Below the pieces are notes generated by a model. That model made no database searches, had not been told where the DNA came from, and saw nothing but the letters and a program-made list of their open reading frames with translations. Positions 1 to 8,888 of a stretch of DNA of 64,000 nt are shown here, piece after piece (position 1 is the first letter of the stretch; each line of letters begins with the position of its first letter). The position numbers and the translations under genes are program-made. The DNA is from Ceratotherium simum simum (Eukaryota; Chordata; Mammalia; Perissodactyla; Rhinocerotidae): assembly GCF_000283155.1 (NCBI RefSeq), contig NW_004454160.1:1607648-1671647 (forward strand). The letters are read 5' to 3'.

Positions 1-244
1 GTAGGCTCTCAAAAACCGCTTTCAGATAAAAGAATGCATTTTCTTGCTTAGGTTTCCTAACTATCGTGGGTCAGATTGTTCTGTACCAATATGGAAGCGA
101 CAAGAAGCTGGTGAACCTCTGCCCAGAGGTCCCCACACTAAATATTGTCTTGGATGCACTTTACAGTGTTGCAGGAAGGGACAGTGGAATGAGACTGAAT
201 AAGAAATCAGAAACAGTGGGGTTTTTGTCTCAGCTCTGTCACAA

Positions 245-425
245 ATGACTTATTTAACATTAGGCAAGACACTTAAACTCTATCTCAGTCTCTCCATCTG
301 TGAAATGGGAATAATAATGACTGGCTTGGCTATTTCCCACAATTGCTTTGAGGATCAAATGAGATAGTATACTTAAAAGTGTTTTGGAAAGCCTGAAGCA
401 CTGCACAAACGCAAAGCATTATTTT
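245..425 (+). repeat. MIR SINE relic
   Basis: The stretch follows the MIR core order: a 'gcaagacacttaa' segment, then 'tctgtgaaatgggaataata', then 'tgaggatcaaatgagata', ending in an 'agcactgcacaaac' segment. This is an old, diverged tRNA-derived SINE in the NOTCH2 5' flank. Edges are approximate. Confidence 0.75.
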
Positions 426-1320
426 GAAAGAAATCTTCTCTTTAATTCCTGCTTCCACAAACACTTCATCACACATCCCTGGGTTCCTGAGTTATGTGGT
501 GAGATATGTGGAGTAGCTTGATATGTCAACCTATGCTTGATAGGGACTCCAGAATCTTTTCTTCAGCACTGATAGTATTTAAATGATTCAGCCTTGGAAA
601 CACCTCAACTTTCTGTCAATCTTGCATCTCTCTCCAATTCATGTAGATATGTATGCCCTTCATTCAACATTAATTCAAACATATATTATTGAGCACTTAT
701 GTGCACTAAGTACTGTGCTAGGAACTGGGGCAATATAGACAAATGACATAGGATTTCCACTCTTGTGGGGTTTTTTCAGCTTATTGGATCTGAGAGAACA
801 GACATGAGAACAAATAAGTGCCTTATTCTCATTTGTTTCAGGAGGCAATTTTTTGTGAGTTTTAATTAGTAAAGACAGATATATATATATATTTTTACTT
901 TTGTCTAAAACGAAAACTAGTATTGGCCCTTATACCACTAATGTCTGTAAATTTTAATTTGGTCTTGGAGACCGAGATTTGTTTTCCAGATGAAAGTTTG
1001 TGGGATCCCATTTTTCTTTGTATCAGTGAAGCTATGGAAATTTAAGGAATAGCAATAGCTATGATTAGTTATAGGATCACTTGAATGTTTTCCTGCCAAT
1101 TTCTCCTATAAAGTAGGATTTGCTTTGGCTAAAAGCACTGACCTTGGGGAAGACAATTCTCCAATCCAGTTGAGTAATTAATCTGCTGAGTACATTTGGG
1201 GCTGACATCTCCAGGCAGAAACTGGCATTTCATATCCTCAGCTGCCACTCAAGATTTGAGACACCGCCACAAGACCCCTTGGCTTCTGATGGGGATCAGG
1301 GAAATAGTCACCTAAATGCA
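426..1320. other. 5' flank without a recognised gene
   Basis: AT-rich flanking sequence. About 665-765 resembles the start of an old interspersed repeat (tattgagcactt, then tactgtgctaggaactgg) seen several more times in this window. A short AT run lies near 880-892. Nothing else is recognised. Confidence 0.5.
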
Positions 1321-1334
1321 CACCGTGGAATTTA

Positions 1335-1349
1335 TTTTTTTTAAAGATT

Positions 1350-1380
<31 letters not shown>

Positions 1381-1565
1381 TTTTCCCCCCAAAGCCCCAG
1401 TAGATAGTTGTATGTCATGGTTGCACATCCTTCTAGTTGCTGTATGTGGGACGCTGCCTCAGCATGGCCGGAGAAGTGATGCGCCGGTGCGTGCCCGGGA
1501 TCCGAACCCGGGCCACCAGCAGCGGAGCACGCACACTTAACCGCTAAGCCACGGGGCTGGCCCTA
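1335..1565 (-). mobile_element. ERE-type tRNA-derived SINE, antisense
   Basis: Read on the minus strand the element starts with a tRNA-like head (ggggctggcc... with an A box like tggcttagcgg and a B box like ggttcggatcc) and ends in a TTTA/AAAT-rich tail, seen here on the plus strand as a long (TATT)n run at about 1345-1382. It is flanked by a 14-base target-site duplication (caccgtggaattta at 1321-1334, cacagtggaattta at 1566-1579, one mismatch). The intact copy suggests a fairly recent L1-driven insertion typical of Perissodactyla. Confidence 0.9.
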
Positions 1566-1579
1566 CACAGTGGAATTTA

Positions 1580-3004
1580 GGCTTAGCTTTGGGGAGAGGC
1601 CAATAATAGAAACCATATTTCAGTGCCATTCAGTCAGTCTACTCCTAGATCTCCCTGAAGCAGTCAACAGCTGCTGCTGCTCTTCCTGAACACCATTTTC
1701 CCCTTCTAGCTACACTGATCTCTTGCCTGCTTGTCTACTCTACCAAACCTCCCTTTCCTTCTCCTATATTTCCTATATCCAAGAACAGCTCATCATGCCT
1801 CAAGATACTGAGGTCATTGCTGATTCCTTGATCTATCATTCTTCTCTCATCTAAGCAGTTACTAGTCTTAGGAGCCAATGCCCATCTTTTCTGCATTCCA
1901 CAGCCCCTGCCTCAGTTCTTATCTTCTCACTTTAGGGAACAGGCTCTGGTTTCTACTGTTTACCTGCCTCTATACTTGTTCTCTGTGCCTTGAACAGCCT
2001 TAGACCTCTAAAACATGAGAAATCTCCTCTTCCTCTTTACCTGACTAATCTGTGATCTTCCTAGTCTTAGTTCGGCTATTGAGGTCTACCTGGAAGCCTT
2101 CCCTGACTACGCCTGCGCTGGGACAGGACTCACAGTCCCTCAGCTGTGAACTCACAACACTCTACTTGTCATACTGATCTTAATTGTTGGTTACTTGTCT
2201 CTCTTTCTTTATCCCTCAACTCCTCATACAGAATCTGGCCCATGGTAAATATGTACCAAAATGCCAATTGATGGGTTGGACTTGTTCTCCTCTCTCAGTC
2301 TTTGTCGATTCCAGTTCTTCCCTTGATTTTCAGCTCCTTTTTGTATTTACCGATTTATATCCATAGCTTCCTTCAAAACATGTCTTTTAAAACATCTCTT
2401 TGGTCATAACCTTCTCCTACTTTCACTCATAACATTTATTCTTTATTCCTCTTGTCCTTATGGGAATGTATGCAATAAGTTTAACATTATAACAAAACCA
2501 ACAAAAAGTTATACATGAACATAATAATTGCTTTCCTTAAAATAGTCACCTTGAGAAACTGCACATCTATTTTAATAATGTTGTCATAGCCACAGTCATT
2601 TCTTGAGCTGCTCTTTGAGGATGATTACCTTTACATTCTTCTGAATATATTTTAACAGTGTCAAATCTAATCTTTGCAAATGATTTTTAAAATTTGTGTA
2701 TAGCTAAGTCACTATAAGCTATATTTAGTGAGTAAAGACAATGATCAAGCTGGTAACTCTATGGGTCAACAACTAAAAAAGTAATGTTATTATCTTTCTC
2801 TGAACATATTTGCACAAGGGAAATTCCAAAACTACTTTGACTAATTACGTTATTTTTGAAGAGTTTCTAGCATCCCAAGGTGTCTACTTTCAATAATGGT
2901 ACTTGCTTAGCTGTTATAAAGTCCTTATTAAAATCCAGTGTTACAGCTTCACAGGCCTATGATCATACTGACTTGCACTTGTTTACTATTGTTTTACATT
3001 CTAG
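1580..3004. other. 5' flank, weak L2-like similarity
   Basis: No gene seen. About 2035-2240 has the pyrimidine-rich look of an L2 3' end (gaagccttccctgactac, then tctacttgtcatactg). The remainder is AT-rich and unrecognised; short open frames here have no protein-like character. Confidence 0.4.
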
Positions 3005-3470
3005 TGCAACATCTATTATGTGATACACACTGGGAATGAATAAGGCCATGGTCCTTAGTCATAATGACCTCCTAATCTAGTTGAGAAGATAGAAATATAA
3101 ACAGTCCTGTGTGAAAAATAGATATCAGTGTAAGATAAAGAAGCAGTACAGTGGAGAAACTGTCTGTGAGGGGTACGAATTTGCAAAGCCTTCTCAGGAC
3201 TGAAGGATGAATGATGATTAGAAGCTCCCCAAGAGGAGGAGGGAGGGGGACTACAAGAGTTGTTCTAAGCCAAGGGAACAGAAGGTACAGAGACTGAAAC
3301 AAGAAGACGTGTTTGGGATAATCTCAAGTCATTCAATACTGTTATTGTGTAAAGTTCACAGTGAGGGCAGAGAGGACAAGACATGGGGCCCAATGAAGTA
3401 AAGGCCTTGTATTTACCACTTTTTAGAAGTTTAGACTTTATCCTACAGGAGCCAGGGAGATGCTCTGTGG
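3005..3470 (+). repeat. Ancient interspersed repeat, family not assigned
   Basis: Resembles a widespread mammalian repeat whose copies read roughly 'tattgagcacc...gtgccaggcactg', 'gaacagcaagtgcaaaggcc', then 'ggactttggctttta'. Here the pieces 'ggaacagaaggtacagagac' and 'ttagactttatcctacagga' fit that order. Similar stretches occur at about 35040, 37875, 58560 and 62740. I could not settle the family name. Confidence 0.45.
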
Positions 3471-3521
3471 GTAGGATTTCCCTCCCCAACAGGACTGTAA
3501 ACTCCCACATCTAATAAGGTT

Positions 3522-3523
<2 letters not shown>

Positions 3524-3608
<85 letters not shown>
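3524..3608 (+). repeat. 85-base poly-C homopolymer
   Basis: An uninterrupted run of 85 cytosines between 'aaggtttg' and 'gattgtctcag'. Runs this long are very rare in mammalian genomes and hard to sequence. It may be a real expanded C tract, able to form an i-motif on this strand and G-quadruplexes on the other, or a length error in the assembly. Polyproline or polyglycine frames across it are not genes. Confidence 0.95.
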
Positions 3609-3609
<1 letters not shown>

Positions 3610-3639
3610 ATTGTCTCAGATCCATCTCTTCCTTTCCAC

Positions 3640-4000
3640 TCTGACATTACTTCAGGCCTTCATGACCCATGCCTGGACAATTTCACAAACTCATGGCTGG
3701 CCCTTGGACTCTAGCTCCTGACAATCAATTTTTCACAAGATTATCAGACCAACCTTCCTTTCCATCAAGTCACACTCCTGTTCAAAAACCTTCGATGGTT
3801 TTCTGTGACCTGAGAGATAACTGCCCCTCCCCCTTTTCAGTTTGTCCTTCAAGGTCCTGCATAATATGGTCCCAACACCCTTTCCCTCCTTGATTCCTGT
3901 CACTGCTCATAGTGCCAGAACTCATCTACTTATTCCCTGATCTGCACCTTTATTTTTACAGTGGCTCTCCCCTGGAATGCTACACCCACACAAACTTTTG
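3640..4000 (+). repeat. L2 LINE 3' part, first segment
   Basis: Contains the characteristic L2 3' order: 'tgttcaaaaaccttcgatgg', 'tccttcaaggtcctgcataa', 'ctggtcccaac'-like text and finally 'tctcccctggaatgctac'. The L2 continues at about 4437 after an interruption. Confidence 0.7.
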
Positions 4001-4002
4001 TT

Positions 4003-4436
4003 GTTGTTGTTTTTTATTTCAGCTCTTTTCTTACAAATGGCAAGCCCACCTGTACCCATGTCTGATCACATCCGCCACTGTCCTGCCTTGGAGGTAACCA
4101 CTATTCTGGTTATATTCCATGACTATAAACTGTATGGTATGCATCAATAAATCATATATAGTATTGTTTTGAAAAAATTTAAGTATACATAAATGATATA
4201 CTTTATATCTCCTCTGCAATTGGTTTTTCATTATCATTTTATTTTTAAGATTCATGCCTGTTGATATATATGAATATAATCTTTTCAGTTGCTATATTGC
4301 ATTTCATTTTATAAATACACTGTATATTATTCATCAATTTCTCTATGGGTGGGCATTTAGGTTGTTTCCAATTTTTGGCTATTACAAAAAATGTTACAAT
4401 GAATATCCTTAGCTGGTCTCCTTGTCCTATACAAAT
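4003..4436 (-). repeat. Old L1 (L1M-type) 3' fragment inserted in L2
   Basis: Plus-strand text includes 'taaccactattctggttata', 'ggtgggcatttaggttgttt' and 'gctattacaaaaaatgttac', which is the antisense of an old L1 3' region. It separates two pieces of one L2, so it inserted after the L2. Edges are approximate. Confidence 0.6.
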
Positions 4437-4650
4437 TTTGCTAACCTTTCAAGGTCCTGCTCTCATCCCAGCTCCTCCGTGAAAGCCTTCCCTGATTCCC
4501 CAGGCCCGCAGCAACCAAGCGTTGGTTCTCAAAAGTAGCTTGAGCATCATGCGTCTTTAGTATCATTCCATTGGGCCAAGCACAATGTTTCCCAAAGTGA
4601 GGCGCTTAAGAAATAGTCGCTAAACGAATGAATGAATGAATGAATGGTGA
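4437..4650 (+). repeat. L2 LINE 3' part, second segment, with (GAAT)n
   Basis: Resumes the L2 consensus with 'cctttcaaggtcctgctctc', then 'ctcctccgtgaaagccttcc' and 'ctgattcccc', and ends in a short (AATG)n run at about 4628-4646, typical of L2 tails. It lies about 460 bases before the NOTCH2 leader. Confidence 0.65.
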
Positions 4651-5348
4651 AGCACAACCCAGTTGATGGCTCTGTTCATTTTCTGTTCATTTTAAATGGC
4701 TTTGGCGCCTTAGCCCCCATTTCCTTCTTTGACAGCACTGGTCCTTCTCTACTGCATTCCCCTAGCTAGCCCGAGAGTGTGTGGTTGTGTGGGTGTGCGG
4801 GGGCGAGACCTATCTCACTGGATGAGGTCTGTCCCTCCTTGCAAGTTCACGATCTCGGCAATCCTAGTGTTTGAAGTTCAGAGTCCTAACACCCACCCCC
4901 TCCACCAGAGGCCGGCCCAGCGAGGCGCTCCAGCGCCAACTGAGTTAAGGCGCCTCCGGACCCACCGCGGGTTGGAGAAGGCTGGAAGGGGTATCTGAGG
5001 ACCGTAGTAGATCCCTCCGCGCGTAGCTCGGGCCGGCGCTTCTTCCTGCGGGAAACCCCTGGGTGCCGAAGGCGTCGGGGCCCGGCCGCGGCGACAGGGG
5101 GGCGGGGTTTGCGGTGGGAGGAGGCGGCGGAGGCGGAAGGACACACGAGGCTGCTTCGCTGCACACCGAGAAAGTTTCAGCCAAACTTCGGGCGGCGGCT
5201 GAGGCGGCGGCCCGGGAGCGGCGGACTTGGGGTACAGGGAGTGGAGGCATTGAAGCCTGATCTTCCGGGCGCAGCGCGAGGCCGTGAGCCGCAGAAGCAA
5301 GAGGAGGGGAGGAGAAAGTGGGGGCTTCTCGGTCGGGACCCCCTCCCC

Positions 5349-5470
5349 ATGTGGATCTGCCCAGGCGGCGGCGGCGGCGGAGGAGGCGACCGAGAAGATG
5401 CCCGCCCTGCGCCCCGCTCTGCTGTGGGCACTGCTGGCGCTCTGGCTGTGCCGCGCGGCCCCCGCGCGTG
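5349..5470 (+). CDS. Upstream ORF with oligoglycine tract, overlapping NOTCH2 start
   Basis: The first AUG of the leader opens a frame that is +1 relative to NOTCH2. After splicing to exon 2 it should end at TGA 42691-42693, giving 48 residues: MWICP, eight glycines (five GGC, GGA, GGA, GGC), then an Arg/Pro/Ala-rich tail from [11 protein letters not shown] onward, ending with residues read from exon 2. The start context is poor (C at -3, T at +4), so most ribosomes probably scan past it to the NOTCH2 AUG 49 bases downstream. Because it overlaps that AUG, translation here should lower NOTCH2 output. In human NOTCH2NLC, a paralogue of NOTCH2, the equivalent frame with an expanded GGC tract yields the polyglycine protein uN2CpolyG in neuronal intranuclear inclusion disease. 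Whether the short form has its own function is unknown. Unspliced transcripts would end the frame at TGA 5472-5474. Confidence 0.75.
5364..5387 (+). repeat. GGC/GGA trinucleotide tract in NOTCH2 leader
   Basis: Five GGC units, two GGA and one GGC. It is at the position of the disease-associated GGC repeat of human NOTCH2NLC. It reads as eight glycines in the uORF and as alanines followed by glutamates in the NOTCH2 frame. It is short and interrupted, which should make it stable. Confidence 0.9.
5398..5470 (+). CDS. NOTCH2: NOTCH2 coding exon 1 (signal peptide)
   Basis: Encodes residues 1-24 plus the first base of codon 25. The peptide ([18 protein letters not shown], then RAAPAR) matches the human NOTCH2 signal peptide almost exactly as I recall it, with Arg at position 19 where human has Cys. 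It has a basic residue, a leucine/tryptophan-rich hydrophobic core and a small-residue cleavage region, so the product enters the secretory pathway. NOTCH2 is a single-pass receptor for Delta/Jagged ligands whose cleaved intracellular domain activates RBPJ-dependent transcription. The start is chosen because it is the first in-frame AUG, has A at -3, and follows an in-frame stop at 5251. The exon is 73 coding bases, the same as human, and ends in phase 1 at a GTGAGT donor. Only the extreme N terminus of a protein of about 2,470 residues lies in this window. Confidence 0.97.
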
Positions 5471-5520
5471 GTGAGTACCGGGCGGAGGGGTGCTGTCCCC
5501 TGCGCCCAGGCCCGCGCACC

Positions 5521-5620
5521 NNNNNNNNNNNNNNNNNNNNNNNNNNNNNNNNNNNNNNNNNNNNNNNNNNNNNNNNNNNNNNNNNNNNNNNNNNNNNNNN
5601 NNNNNNNNNNNNNNNNNNNN
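5521..5620. other. Assembly gap (100 N)
   Basis: Exactly 100 N bases, the usual placeholder for a gap of unknown size, 50 bases into intron 1 within the CpG island. The true sequence is probably very G+C-rich. Open frames spanning it are artefacts. Confidence 0.99.
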
Positions 5621-6574
5621 CCGTTCCCCCCCCTTCCGTCCTCTTCTCTGCGATCAGGCCGGGCTCAGCGGTCGGCGCGGAGTGAGGCCACTTGGTTCCC
5701 GAGAGTTGCACATCGTTGGGGCCCCCTGCCCGGGCGCGCCCCCTCCCCGCGCTCCCCGCTGCCTCCGGCTCCCCTCGCTGGTGGCCCCACACATGCCTCC
5801 TCGGCCGGAGGGAGGCCGGGCAGCAAGTCTCAGAAACCCTCTTTCTCGAGCGCTTGAGTTCGGGGAGTTGGGCAGTTTTGGCCCTTTGGTTCCGCGTTTC
5901 CTGGGGTTGAGGGAGAGCCGGGGGCGGGCTGCCCGAGACGAACCCTCGCCGGCCGCGGACCGCAGATGGGCTGAGCGAAGGAATGCCAGATTCTGGCGTG
6001 GAGCGAGCGGGGGCAGGGCCTCCAAGCCCAACGGCTTGCACCTTCACAGCCAGACTTCTCTTCGCCAAAGGGAGGCACACAGTCCGGGTGGGTGGCTTTG
6101 GTTTGGATGGGGACAGGGTTTTGCGGTGCCTCTGAATTCTGACACTCCGAATCCGTGGTCCCGATGAATCCGGTCTGTTTGGCTTGAGTCTTGGAAAGGT
6201 GGAGGCAGGAGCAGAAGGAAAACTGATGTGGCTGCATGCTGAGCCACATGATTTAAAAATCTCAACTGCTGTTATTCTTTCCGAGGCGCGGAGCTCGGGC
6301 GCTGTTTCGGATTCTGCGTCCAGCCCCAGGAATGTGGTGTGACGATCACCAACTCCTCCAACCTGGCAGCAGCATTTGCTGCTCTTTTGGCATGGTTGGG
6401 GGTGGGGCACGGGCGGGTGAGGAAAAGTGGATACGTTAATTCAAAGTGCTTCCTTAGAAAGCCTTTTTATGGTTGGATATTTGCAACAGTCTTTCTGAAC
6501 ACGGTTGGACCAAGGAAAGGAAATCGAATCATATCTTACCCATCCCACTCACACTCTTGGATTCCAAATTTCTT

Positions 6575-6740
6575 CAGGCTGTTTAGTGGGAAGAGCTTGG
6601 GCTTTGGAGCCCTGCTCTTTAATCCTGGGTTCCAGTCCAGCTATGCTGTATGAACTCACCAATAAAATGGGAATGAAATTACCCAGCTAATAGGATTAAT
6701 TAAGAGAATGTATATTAAACCCATGGCAGTCAAAAGGTAG
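6575..6740 (+). repeat. MIR SINE relic
   Basis: Matches the MIR order: 'agcttgggctttggagccct', 'cctgggttccagtcc', 'aataaaatgggaatgaaatt', then 'taattaagagaatgtatatt'. Diverged, sense orientation. The following stretch to about 6825 ('gggcagggctgtgttt', then 'tttgttgaactgaa') looks like an L2 3' end. Confidence 0.65.
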
Positions 6741-6829
6741 AAAGTCCTTTCAGGGCAGGGCTGTGTTTTATTTTTTCTGAACTCTGCTTCCAGTGGTGGC
6801 TTGTGCATGTTTGTTGAACTGAAAGGGGC

Positions 6830-7290
6830 CCCTTCTTTTCCTAGCCTAATCTGAAGGAAAATTTTTACCTTTATCAAAAAACTAGTACATGAGCTATGTC
6901 CCTTTGCAAAGAAAAGGTTAAGAAGATGATGAACTTTAGAAAGATTTGCTCTTTGTTCATTGTTAAGAGGCAGTCGACATGCCAATCACAGATGTTTAAA
7001 AGAGAACAAGGTTATTTATCACAGGGCTGGGTTGTTCAGCATCAACCAGATTCTTCTTGGAAGGTTCAAATTCCACACACCTCTAGGTCCCTAAGAATTT
7101 CAGAAGTGGACCAGGAGGCTGTGTGATGATGAATCAAAACTGTTGTTTCTGAAGCGTTTTGTTAAAAAACACGTCCAATAGTGTTTTTTGCCTTTCCTTT
7201 TTCTTTGAGTGGAAGCTTTAGTATAAGTGTAGATTTAGGATAGAGAGAAATATAAACAACCAGCTAGTCTGAGGGTTGCAATGCTTGGTC
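6830..7290. other. Intron 1, nothing recognised
   Basis: AT-rich intronic sequence with no gene, RNA gene or repeat that I recognise. A weak MIR-like stretch follows at about 7300-7450 ('cacctatgaaatagaactaa' and 'ttggagggaataatatgatt'). Confidence 0.4.
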
Positions 7291-7699
7291 TACAATCCTT
7301 CATTAACTTGTTTTAGTAAATAACTTAATCTTCATGGTCTGTAGTCTCCTCACCTATGAAATAGAACTAAAGAAGTAACCTGCTTTAGAGAGTTGGAGGG
7401 AATAATATGATTGCAAAGTGATTTGCAAAATTAAGCGTTAAATGATAAGACTGATGGCAGAAATAGGATACTGTGACACACCGGGCTTCTCTCATTCTAG
7501 GACCTCAGTACGGAGAATGATATCCTCTTTTATACTTCTGCACTGATTAGGTATTGCTATTACTAGCTACCGTTCAGGTGGACAAGTTGAGTGTTAGTCA
7601 ATTAGCTCAAAGGACAAGATTTAGATATTTTGATTTTTAGACAGGCATTCTTCAAATACTAAACTACTGCACTATAAGAGATTAAAAAATGTTTCTCGG

Positions 7700-7900
7700 G
7701 GCCGGCCCCATGGCTTAGCGGTTAAGTGTGTGCGCTCCGCTGCTGGCAGCCCGGGTTCAGATCCCGGGCACGCACCGACGCACTGCTTCTCCGGCCTCAT
7801 GGCCGCGTCCCACATACAGCAACTAGAAGGCTGTGCAACTATGACATACAACTATCTACTGGGGCTTTGGGGGAATAAATAAATTTAAAAAAAAAAAAAA
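7700..7900 (+). mobile_element. ERE-type tRNA-derived SINE, sense
   Basis: Starts with the 'ggggccggcccc' head, carries an A box (tggcttagcgg) and a B box (ggttcagatcc), then a body with 'catacagcaactagaaggct' and 'caactatctactggggcttt', and ends in an A-rich tail. The target-site duplication (aaaaaatgtttctcgg ending 7699; aatgtttctcgg at 7901-7912) is perfect over the visible part. The body wording differs from horse ERE2 as I remember it. Confidence 0.92.
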
Positions 7901-7912
7901 AATGTTTCTCGG

Positions 7913-8730
7913 TACAAATCTTAAATTTTTTCCGAGTCTAGCAGTGATGGCTTCTTGAATTTTCTCAATTTATTATCATTGTGTTTTGCCAAGGTACAAA
8001 TTATAACACACCCTTCCAGACTTTTGAGTGTTCCCGTATTTGGCTTGTGGCCAATTGTTAATTTAAACATCACTGAGTTCCTAAGGCAAGGAGCTGTCAA
8101 CCCATCTGTCTGATTGTCTAAACAGCTATCCAAGACCACCCTTTGCTCCTTGTTTTCTTTTGCTTTGCAATGAGAAGTGACTCCCTGGTTTTGCTGCCTG
8201 CTAGATAATTTCTCAGCTGAATTCTTCACTTGCTTTTAAACAAATCACAAAGAGCAATTGTTTTTTCTTGCACATGGAGATTAAATGTACCCTAAAACTA
8301 TTTTCCTTTTCTCTTTCTTTCTTCTTGTTATTCCTATATTATTATTCCTTTTTCGGGAGGGAGGAGGAAGGTGAGTGATTGTTTCTGGTCTCTCTTTTCT
8401 TTTTCCTGATGTTTGATTTTTAAAAATATTTACCCACATCTCCTTGACATCTCTCTGCACCAGTCCCACTCTACTGCCTCTTCTGTAGACTTCTTATGAC
8501 ATAGGGGAGTAACTTTTGGCTCACCTGAATTGTAGTTGCTGACTTCAGGACCTTTAGAAAATGTTTAAGTTCAGTGGGATATGCTTGGATGCTTCAGAGC
8601 AGCCTTATAATACATTTTAAAAATATCACACCCACAGAAATTCTATTTTGCCCACAAAATTTGCATTGATCTAGTTCCCACTCTCTGATGCAATTCCTAG
8701 TGGTCCTCCTCCTTACCCTGTCCCCTGTGA
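7913..8730. other. Intron 1, nothing recognised
   Basis: Pyrimidine-rich and AT-rich intronic DNA (for example the T/C-rich 8300-8420 stretch). No gene or repeat recognised; short open frames are composition artefacts. Confidence 0.4.
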
Positions 8731-8734
8731 TAGA

Positions 8735-8888
8735 GCAAAGCTCCATGTCCTGGCTGCTTCAGAATCAGCTGGGGTGACTCTTGGACTCAACACCCAGGGA
8801 TTCTGATACAGTAGGTTTGAGAGTCTGCATTTTTCAAGATTTACAGGTTCTGATAGTACCTTGGTTGGAACCCACTGATAGTTCATTA
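8735..8888 (+). repeat. MER5A-like hAT-Charlie DNA transposon relic
   Basis: Contains the MER5 order: 'cagaatcagctggggtgact', 'ccagggattctgatacagta', 'ggtttgagagtctgcatttt' and a terminal 'ggttggaacccactgat'. Non-autonomous, long inactive. Confidence 0.65.

Larger units (their letters stand above)
5107..5470 (+). other. NOTCH2: NOTCH2 exon 1 (5' leader plus first 73 coding bases)
   Basis: The exon ends at a consensus donor (gtgagt at 5471). The 5' edge is set by recalled similarity to the human NOTCH2 mRNA, which begins near 'gcttgcggtgggaggaggcg'; the matching text starts at about 5107. The true start may be spread over tens of bases. The leader is about 290 bases. In it the only AUG before the NOTCH2 start is the uORF AUG at 5349. 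The NOTCH2 frame has a stop at 5251-5253 upstream, so the AUG at 5398 is the first in-frame AUG. The leader contains a short GGC/GGA tract at 5364-5387. Confidence 0.8.
4880..6350. promoter_or_regulatory. NOTCH2: CpG island over NOTCH2 promoter and exon 1
   Basis: Base composition changes sharply from AT-rich flank to dense G+C with many CpG dinucleotides, then falls back near 6350. The island covers the inferred transcription start, exon 1 and the first part of intron 1, and contains the assembly gap. No TATA box is visible before the inferred start. A GC box (GGGGCGGGG, 5099-5107) abuts it. This fits the TATA-less, broad CpG-island promoter expected for NOTCH2. Long open frames on both strands here are a by-product of low stop-codon frequency and of the N run. 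Confidence 0.85.

Noticed and set aside
1335..1565. Possible tRNA gene because of A and B boxes
   Set aside because: The boxes belong to the tRNA-derived head of a SINE with a target-site duplication and A-rich tail; no tRNA cloverleaf with an acceptor stem is present.
3438..3721. Open frames encoding polyglycine or polyproline
   Set aside because: They are simply translations of the 85-base C run, which has no stop in any frame.
4878..6410. 510-codon open frame on the minus strand over the CpG island
   Set aside because: It is antisense to NOTCH2 exon 1, runs through 100 N bases, and owes its length to G+C-rich sequence with few stop codons. The peptide is Pro/Arg/Ala-rich with no domain.
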